A DNA stretch of 64,000 bases from the NCBI RefSeq assembly GCF_000327385.1, contig NW_008707225.1:2652908-2716907 (forward strand). Direction: 5' to 3'. Each line of letters begins with the position of its first letter. The stretch's first letter is position 1. Positions 55,001 through 64,000 of this stretch are shown in pieces. Both the position numbers and the translations under genes were made by a program. The stretch comes from Lottia gigantea. Taxonomy: Eukaryota; Mollusca; Gastropoda; Lottiidae. Below the pieces are notes generated by a model. That model did no database searches and was not told the DNA's origin. It saw only the letters and a program-made list of their open reading frames with translations.

Positions 55001-57839
55001 GGTTAGAAGTCGGAGTGCTGCAATCAGGCCGAGGGCTTCGTTCTCCATTAAACTTATTACATTTTTCTTTTGAAGTCGTACAAAAAATTGCGATCTTGCA
55101 GCACTGAGGGGAATTAGACCAGAAAATCAAAATAAGAAATCTCAGAAAAATAAAATGAGAATAAGAAAGAAAGATGAGGTAATAGATTATAGAAAATTAC
55201 TTTTTATAAGAATTCAGACATTCTCGTCGATTTTTTATCTCTTTCGGATGCCACTTAATTATTATTACTAGCTAGCAATAAAAAATATTATTTGATTAGA
55301 ATATTAATAAGTACAAAGTAAGCAGAATATCATAAAATTGTCGAAATTAGAATTGGAAACTTTGAAAACCTGGTGAATGAACGATTGCAACATAAAGCCA
55401 ATATTTTACATCGTTAATTAACATGATACTTATTTTTATGTATATCTATTATACGTGTAATTTTTAATACATATCTATTTAAGATATTCAACTGATTTTG
55501 CGTTTGTGCTCTGAACTACTGATAGTAGATAGTTTGGTACAATTCAGAAAATACTTCACAAAGTGATGTATCTTCCTTTAAGTTTCTTGTCAACAAATTA
55601 GAAAGCAAACATGAAGAGTTAATATAGGCACAGGTGTTGTCATTCCGATCAGTCCTAAATACTACATTGATTTGATTCAAAATAGTCTTCGATAGAGAAA
55701 ACGTTTAAATCAAGTAATTAGTAATAAAAAGAAACTTAAAGGCCACTTGTACATTTGACAGCTCTATCAGTGGTCAAAAAGACATCACTACTACACCAAA
55801 TTGTATTAAGTGAAAGTCTAATCCATCAGCCGATAATTGTTACAAGACACAAGTTAAAAACGATACGATACGTCTTACAAATATTTGAAAGAAATACCTT
55901 AGAGTAGGATGTTTTGTAAGTTAGGGACGACTTATTGTATGAAGCGAATAATTTGAATGGTGAGCACGTCTTCCTGCTAAGCTTAAGTATGCCCCCCTTG
56001 ACCCTGTAACCCCATTAGGACACCAGACAAAGAAATGAATAGCTTATTGCGTCTTTGATCACTGGTTCAGAACGGCTTCACGCAATTGATAAATTATATT
56101 CACTAGGCGCAATGCAAGCTCAAAATATTCATAATATTGCCCATTATCATATTTTTTACATTATTTATAATGATTGTATTAGGTCGATTTGATGAGAAGA
56201 AGTCTGGCAAGAAGAATAGCGAAACCACTATCTCGTCTTCATTTTAAATTCAACTCTCACAGCAGATAAGGGAAAAGTTAAAGGCCAAACATATTTTGTA
56301 ATACATGCTACTATTTGGCAACACTTGGAAAGAAGTGAAAGTAAGGCAATGGGTCTTGAATGTAGTTCATTCATATCTCTGTATAGAATTTGTACTGTAA
56401 AATTTATATAATCTTGTACTTTTGCTACTACATATTGTTATGTATTCTGACTACATTGTGTATAGCGTTGAGTCGAGATACATATTTTCAATGCATCAAT
56501 CTGGCTGTAAAGAACAAAAAGTCTATATTCATGACGCAGTGGAGTGCACCTCGTATGCAGTATTTCGATCGCAGACATGTATGTCATAACATAAAGCACT
56601 GCGTACCTAAAAACGGTGTAACGTACCCAACCATTTGTCTCATAACCTCGTCGTCCATCTTTTTCTTTCTGATTCTACCTACATCTGGTTCATTTTACAT
56701 CTTAATGATATAAACCAGTTCTGTTCTGACCAATACTCTTGTACTTACAGAATAACTTGATTAAAATGTGAAACCTTAATTGAAATTAGGCAGAACTTTA
56801 GTCTAGACATTGGTGGTGTGATGGATGTCATACAAATCACCACAAGTTGGAACTTTTAAATAAACGACGTCTGGACCTCAGCATTTGTTTCCATTTTTGG
56901 TCATTTTTAGCGACGTTTACCTTGAAACCTTGCAAGTTTTTCTGATTATATCCGCCTCCACACTCTTAGTACTACTATAATTAAATTTTATTGGACATAC
57001 TATAAATGTGGAAACAACGTGTTAATTGACCCACAGTAAGGCGTGTTCACATAGTGGTACGGAACTGTAACTTTCCTGGAAAAGGAGGAAGCCAAACAAA
57101 CATCAGCATGGCTTGCGGTGTCCCAGGGCGATAAATATGCAATGGTAATAAGTTCATTTTGTATCGGAATTTGTTGTAATACGTGCAGTAATTAAAATAG
57201 TTTCATTGTCTTATCTGAGATTTCCTTTATCATATTTAAATGATGAGTGTTAACATTCCTTCTAAAAGACTGAAACATTGTAAAATCTAATCGTGTAAAC
57301 ATTATAATCCATGAAATATTTTTCTTATCGTGTAGCATGATACTTCCACTCAAAACATGGAAGATTCGAGTATAAACTATGTGAAACAGACTTGGTTTTT
57401 AAAGTAGCACCACTTCATCTGGCCATTTCTAATCTGAAGATATGCCAAAGCAATGTTTGTATACATATCGATTGGCACATGACTTACATTCGAGTCGGAA
57501 AACGTGAAAACAAGGTCTGCTGGATGTAACTGTCATGTGTCAAAGTCGCTTAGGTTGGGTGGTTGCATGTTACCGTTCTACATGAACTGACCCTTTCAAG
57601 ACTGCATGTCACTACCCTCTTCAAATTGGTCTGCTTGGTGTGAACCTTTGCCAGAAAACAACTTGTTGTAGCAATTGAATTAGAAGTATACCTGTAGAAG
57701 AGATAAGATAGTAAGTTGTAGACCTAATTTTTTCATGAGAATTACAATTTGTAATGGTTTCGTGTTTTTCGTTAAACGATTCATTGGATCAAGTGAAATG
57801 AAGGATTGGCGGTGAACGTCTGTGGAGGTAAACCCGGAG
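52071..57839. other. Intergenic stretch, no gene
   Basis: Nothing recognised beyond AT-rich DNA. Some less AT-rich blocks occur (51900-53300, 54840-55110, 57000-57140) with no structure I can name. Frames of 61-107 codons, such as 56390-56713 and 54009-54245, have no domain and no splice context, and those on opposite strands at 54009-54245 overlap each other. Confidence 0.5.
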
Positions 57840-58049
57840 TCAAATCACATAAAGAGTCACAAGGGCAGCTGCTTCTTTTTTTTGCATGTAGTTCATATGT
57901 TTTTTCATAAATTTATCTTGTGATTCGGATACTGATTGCATAATAGGATGGGAGGTCTTCATATTAACTGATGGATAGTAGGTTAAAATTAAAAATATAA
58001 AAAATATAAAAATCGCAAGGCGCGTCTTCAAATTGCAAATAAAAGGCAT
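57840..58049 (-). other. Doubtful membrane-anchor-like frame, 69 codons
   Basis: Starting at an internal Met (58049), the frame reads a short N-terminus with basic residues (K-T-R), then a hydrophobic segment of about 17 residues (LAIFIFFIFLILTYYPS) and a polar stretch rich in Lys, Gln and Ser. This is the shape of a type II signal anchor. The start is preceded on the minus strand by an acceptor-like TTTGCTTCAAG. No downstream exon was found, the hydrophobic part comes from an AT-rich tract that yields such residues by chance, and no family is recognised. It is probably not a gene. Confidence 0.12.
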
Positions 58050-59555
58050 TCCTTGAAGCAAACATGTGTATTGTGTATAATATAAAGCAATGAAGCAAAG
58101 CATAAACAACCCTACACGATCTGATCTACTGCACCCAATGTTAATATAACATTAATGATATTAATGTTTGAATATAACATTTAAATGAAAAACAAGGCCT
58201 CTTTCCAGTTTAAACGACCAAACCAAAAGTTACAAAAGTATAGACAGATAAAATGATTCCCGAATCGAGGCTTGTTGGATTATCTTGTTGCTTATCATCT
58301 GATACTGGACTCTGATAGCCTATACTATCTTGTGAACTCTCCAAATGAGAAGGCTAGCTGATAATTCCAATCAAGTATCAAGATGCTAGGTGACAGAAAT
58401 TAACAAAAATATTGCCTTTCAGAATAGTTAAAAAGTCATATTAAACCGTCTTTCAAATTTAGTTACACTCCCAATAGTATACTCCTTTTACCTACACTAC
58501 ATTATCTTTATTGTTTGACACACAAAAGTTAATCCTTCCAATTTGAGAATGAGTTTTGATATTTGAGATTCTGGCTTTTAATGGTTTAAAGTATCGTTTA
58601 CTCTAGTTTTTATCTCTGTATCTTTCATTTTAAAATTAACTTACATTTTAATATCAGTTAAAAGGTGTTTCTGTGTGAAAACAACGAGTGAAATGAAACT
58701 TGTTAAGTATTTGCCAATCCTTGAACGCTTTATTTAGAATTTGTTCTATGATCATATTTGGCAATGGAACGCCACATATCGTTTGATGAAACGAGGATCG
58801 AAAGGCAATACTCTTATTGTTTGTTCTCTGTATTTTAATTAAAGACTGTGTATCACCTTATACCATCAGCTAATTTTAAAATACAAATTAAGTTGATGGT
58901 ATAAATCATCATACTGGACTATTGAGACCATTGGTCCGTAAACATTGTCTAAATCAAAGTTCATAAAAGAGGAAATAAAACGTTATCACTAGAAACCTAC
59001 GGAGCAAGTGTTGGCTAGATTTGAATGAGCTTAATAAGGAATTATTTAAACTTTGTCCATATTCAGAGTACTAAGAGTTAAAACTCTCTTAATATGAATT
59101 GCGATTGACTCCTCTTTACTTTCAGCTATTCGACAAATTGGGAAAGTTTCTCTTTTTTCAAAATTTCTGCACAATTTTTCAAATTAAATCTTTTTAATTT
59201 CATGCGCAGAGATTTGTCACATAAATGATGAAATGGTATACCCCTTAATCAACACCAAGCAGCCAAACTTTTCGGTTTTATGCTCCGAACACAACACAAG
59301 CATATCTATTGCTTTTTGCCACAAAACACTGCCAAGGTTTTTTCAAAGATTGCACACTGTTAATTTCAAAACTTTGAAACATCAATGCAACCGTCCGCAA
59401 TATGCCCAGATAACCCATGCTGCATGTCCAAATAACGTCTAAATATGGTAACTTCTAAGATTGTTCCATATTGTGATGCAGTAAAGGAATTGGGACTATA
59501 AATAACGTCCTGATATACAAATCGTAGGTCCTTCATAGTAGCAATAACTTTTTTC
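58050..59555. other. Intergenic stretch with small hairpins
   Basis: A perfect 11 bp inverted repeat, TTATACCATCA / TGATGGTATAA, lies at 58858-58868 and 58894-58904, with partly paired sequence between. Overlapping palindromes built from AATGTTAATATAACATT lie near 58138-58165. The 69-codon frame at 59233-59442 has no recognisable domain. Confidence 0.45.
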
Positions 59556-59702
59556 TTGCAGTCTTTCGGTTTGATGGTGGGTGATCATGAATCTTTGCTA
59601 CCCAACTTTGTTCTCGACACACTTGAGCATTTCTTCATCGCCTGTCTTGAAAGCACATCTGAAAATTTATCGGTCAAGAGAATTCAGGAAATTAGTAATC
59701 TT
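59556..59702 (+). other. Doubtful exon-like frame
   Basis: A pyrimidine-rich acceptor-like TTTTTTCTTGCAG lies at its start. The frame that follows reads a mixed, protein-like sequence (residues 2-47 include GDHESLLPNFVLDTLEHFF) before turning AT-rich and Lys-rich. A GTAATC lies near 59694 as a possible donor. No family is recognised and no partner exon was found. Confidence 0.12.
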
Positions 59703-62700
59703 AATATTTACTATTTGTATTCTAAAAAAAAAAAATTTCAGAAGTCGTTAGACAATCCATATTCAACGAAAACAATCTAGAAATATCTTTATAAAAAGAA
59801 GCAAGACCTGCTGACCTCAAGGCCAATTCACATTCGATTGCTTTCAAAGTGAAGATTAATGTTGCACAATTTATGACTTCTTGGATTATTCATGAACCTC
59901 GGAGGTTTTGTGTAAAGATATAGAATTATTGACCACTGTGGCTCTAACGAGTTGGTTTTCTACCAATCTGAATTCTGAAAACTGACTGAGTCATTTTAAG
60001 AGGGAAAAATCTCACGTCTTGCGAAAGTTGATTGAGACCATTATTGAAAATAATTCCAGTTATCTGTGATTAAAACTAATGTTGCTACACACCCACGTCT
60101 GGCTCGTGTTCTAGATAATGTCATTAGAATTGGACAACAGACTAATTCTAGAAATGGCCAAAGGACATGAGGAACAGATGGTTTATACAGTTAGATGACC
60201 ATAGGTCTGAGCACTGTGAATTGATTTATTGCCATTGTACTGATCAATGTTTATAGCTAATTATTTATTTGATAATTGTGAGATCCACGTCGAATTTGAT
60301 GTTAATTTCATAGTATCAAACTGGTATATTATGGACCACCACTGATGTCAATAATCAGATCGACAGGTGAAAAAATCCCCTAAAACATAAACCGTATGGT
60401 AAATCAACATGCACTCAATAAATAGTACTTTAAAATAATTTATTTTAGTTGAGATTAACCTTTAAATTGGGTTAATATTCTATTATTTGCATTTGACACT
60501 TCGATCTAGGATATTAATGGTCTGCTTATACAAAGCAGAAAAGACTATACGTTACCCTATGTAAATGGTATGCGAAATACTTTTTCGAAATAATCCGTAC
60601 TAAAGAATAGAAATATTGTGAAGTCATTATTGTTTGGCTGAAACGTCGATTTGATCGGCTTATCTAATATGGTACCAAAGTTTGGTTAAAAATAATGAAT
60701 TTACAAATTAAGACCTCACAAATATGCTACAAATGTAGAATACACACAAATGTTGCCCACCAAAAGTCATAATTTTATATTTGAGTACAATTGAACACGC
60801 CTTGGTGTACAAGGGGAGAAACGATTTTCAAGTTAGCTAGTGGACCAAACTTATGCGTGCTATGTGAATTTAAATAGCAAGAACGTATAGTATACTTAAT
60901 GTAGCTATTCACATCATCTCAACGGATCACTCAAAAGAGAACCTCTTTTATCGAAAAATGGGCCGACAACAAGCAAATGCGATAAAACCGGGTGGTTATG
61001 CTTTCTAACCGTTCAGCTTAACTATCAGACTATCCTTCCCAATTTAACATTGCATTTACATAAGGATTTGACATAAGAGTGTAGAAAATGAAATCTGTGT
61101 CTTCTAATGGCTATATTCCTTGAAAAAATCTGGTTCAACACCATGAAAAAAGAATTTGTTATTTGTAAAAAAATACTGTTTGTTCTTAAATCATGCCAAG
61201 GTCATCTGATTAATCCAATTGACTTGTCCAGAAACACAACACTCGTTGATAGAAAATGTTATTATCATTATTGTTCGTGTAATTAGTTTAAGAGGCTTAC
61301 AGTTACCATGTTAATACTGCTATTTTGTTGTGGAATCCATTCATTGATAAAGTGTAAAGGTAAAGCTTCAATCTCTCCTTGGAATACATCTCGATTTGTC
61401 ATTGTAACACCTTTAATGGTGGAATCGCGTGAAGAAGTCCTTTAATAGATGTTAATGATAATAATATAATCTGGACCGCACATAATCTCAAATTAAAGTT
61501 TTTGTGTTTAAACCCTTCTACAAAACATTACATTTTATTAAGTTATTAAGGGCTTATTAAGGGCTATATTCATGCATATAGGATTCAACACCGAATTTCG
61601 TCCAAATTAAAAAATGCAATTTTTTTGTATATCTTAGACGTTTTCTCAGATATTCTACAAAATAATTAAAATTGGTTTGTTTCGATTTTCTTTATGAATC
61701 CCTCACTTTGACCCATATTTCATGAGTAACCAAATCGGCAAAATGCGTCACCCTTTCGGGTACAATGTTTGATCTATAAATATGTCGAGAAAAACACGTT
61801 GTATGGATACCCGGTGTATAATTAACTTCTCTTAGTATTTATCTTTAATATCATTATAACTAGTGACAATTCCTTCAAAGAACCACGATTTAAGAATATA
61901 TATATTGACTGACAAAGATAAGTAAAACGCAAGAGTGATTTATTGCTAAAAGTCATTGAAACAACATAAGAATATGGCCCACATTGTGTTCCATAGAATT
62001 TTTCTGCTGATTCAGAATATTTGGGCCTTCAAATCCAAGTGTGTCTAAGGTATTTGAAGGGATTGTGCGATTTTTGTATAGTTCTAGTATTTCTGAAGAA
62101 TATTTACATAAGCCCCAAATCAGCCCCGAAAATGGCGAACAGTGACCTTTAAGGAAGTGTCGTAGACCTGGTATGGAGAGAGGGCTGTCCCTTGATATAG
62201 AAACTATTCACCAGTAAGTAGTAAAGCGATGTTACATCCATAGAAACCGCAAGGGAAGTCATTTTGGAAATCATATTTGAAAGAATCTTTGTGGTGTATA
62301 TAATGAACATCATCCTATATTAGTGGAACATTTAATCAGTATGAAAACAAAACTCTTATGAACTTCTTTGTACGACACCAGAAAGGAAGCTCTGTGGTAT
62401 TTCCGTCGTATTATAGTCGTGTGGTAGACGTCGAGGCAGTTTCAAATTTAAATTCAAGAAACCTCCTCTAATGTTACCTTGAAAATGAGTGCGGGTTTAA
62501 TATATTGGTATTACAGAAAGTGAAATGAAAAGTTCCCATGGGTAAAGAGGGCGTTAAGTACATGCACCATCAATTTAACCTGTACCTGAATGATAATTGG
62601 TGCAATAAAACTCTATTAGGTGTCTTTTGTTACGTCATTGTTGTTATGATGTCAGTGATAGGTGGTGTGTTTAATCATAACACTTCAATTAACTGAAGGT

Positions 62701-64000
62701 TTGTAAAGGATGGGCGGAGAGCTCCCATAATTCATCTCTTAATACCTGGACAGTCAACAGATCTTATGGGAGGTACATTCCTACCCATCTATTTGTCTCT
62801 ATGAAAGTCCTTCTATCTGACACAACAAAGCGACCGCAATCGAAAGACACCGGTAAAGATCAAAGAAAAGCGTACTGGGCAACGTGAATGGCCGGACTGA
62901 TATAACTATAATGTGTCTTACACCGTGTCAAATTGGACAAAAATAATCGCTTTTTATAGATTATGTTATCTAGAGTTGCCTGATTTATGTTGTTTAAGAA
63001 ACGAATAGTTTTCAAGGAAAGAATTGGACGTGTTTACATGTGGACACACTCGGGCTGCTTTTGAAGTTGCGCCGAACTTGATACCGGCTATTGAAAACTC
63101 GATGTGCTTCAAGTGGAACCTGAGTTGGTCAATAAGTATGGATTATGAGGGTGATATATGGTTGTTTAGAAAGGACATATCTTATACAGGGAGACGGTAG
63201 CGATATTACCTAAACCAGATTACGATATAGAACTTTCACATCAAATACTAACATCAAACTCAACCGCTATTTACACAGATTATCATGTTTTACCAAAAAT
63301 AGATAAATTACAAATTTAATTGAATTAGGAAGGTGAAATTTATGATCGTAGTTGAATAAAGGGTTATGTTAAATGAATACCAAATTTGTGGACAAAATAG
63401 CGTCGCAGTGTAAACATCTCATATGAACGATTTTAGCTTTATGAAAGGTGCGACTTTGACCCAATCTATATGACTGTCAATAATTCTGTAGATCAAGGAA
63501 ACGCAATAAAGTGTGTGTACGAACACTTAATTTTCGCATTGCATTTCTTGCATACGACACATTAAATCCCCAATTAAAGTTGTTAACCTGTAGCCAATGC
63601 CCCCATTGTGAATGTGACACCTCTTTCCATATTTGAGATCATAAATCATATTTATGGGTATAAAACAGATAAAATCTAATATTTGAATAACAAATATGAT
63701 ATAATAATATTTATTTTAAATTTGAATATTTAAGCTATACTCATGCCTTCATCACCATATGAAAGCAGATTAAAATCAAAATAATGAATGAAGAAAAGAG
63801 AAAGAGTCGCTCAGGGTTAGTTCAGGGGTGTCGAGATATAGACAAGATTTCGTGTTGTCGAAGACAGAAACGTGTTTTGGAATCACAAGGCAATCTTCAA
63901 TCTTATAAAAATATGCGGTTAGTCATACTTTTTCAAGCTGAATCATGTGTAATTTGATCTTCTCGTCTTTGACGTTCAAAAGGACATTGATATCAATTTT
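59703..64000. other. Intergenic stretch, no gene
   Basis: No gene recognised. TTATTGACCA (the complement of TGGTCAATAA) is at 59926-59935 and TGGTCAATAA at 63126-63135. The block 62560-62720 is less AT-rich and holds TGCAATAAAA (62601), AGGTGT (62618), TTACGTCA and a second AGGTGGTGTG (62660), a possible regulatory element. By cluster polarity the expected Lox4 neighbour would lie beyond the right edge. Confidence 0.5.

Overview
The window looks like about 64 kb of an AT-rich lophotrochozoan, most likely mollusc, Hox cluster. I can support exactly one host protein-coding gene. It is a two-exon Antennapedia (Antp) orthologue on the minus strand, with coding spans 22896-23134 and 23552-24056. 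The homeodomain and YPWM hexapeptide are intact. The UbdA/Lox2/Lox4 and Lox5 signatures are absent. The mollusc assignment is an inference from the Antp N-terminal style and from a Meta-SINE-like element at 51785-52056; the sequence does not give a species.

Layout. 1-1239 is AT-rich non-coding DNA. 1240-4035 is a 2.8 kb minisatellite with a 27 bp unit that becomes a 32 bp unit through an added CTATA; it is degenerate on the left and nearly uniform on the right. 4036-7675 is non-coding with two weak exon-like pieces and a possible enhancer near 6.2-6.4 kb. 7676-8226 is a 551 bp DNA transposon with long GC-rich inverted termini and a short MADF-like reading frame, probably PIF/Harbinger-related. 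8227-21200 is gene desert. 21218-24240 is the Antp transcription unit, followed upstream by three evenly spaced GCCAT (Pho/YY1-type) sites at 24304-24373. 24374-64000 is gene desert with a short minisatellite (37583-37757), a near-perfect 75 bp-arm foldback (41466-41645), small repeat pairs and one SINE with clean 14 bp target-site duplications.

How it fits together. In Hox clusters the anterior neighbour normally lies on the 3' side of each gene. Since Antp is on the minus strand, the expected neighbours are Lox5 beyond position 1 and Lox4 beyond position 64000; neither is inside the window. The large empty flanks fit a regulatory landscape. I list several candidate regulatory stretches by motif content only, including four copies of the 10-mer TGGTCAATAA. 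Without alignments or expression data these remain hypotheses. I found no convincing novel multi-gene system. The most distinctive unexplained structures are the asymmetric minisatellite, the foldback and the recurrent 10-mer.
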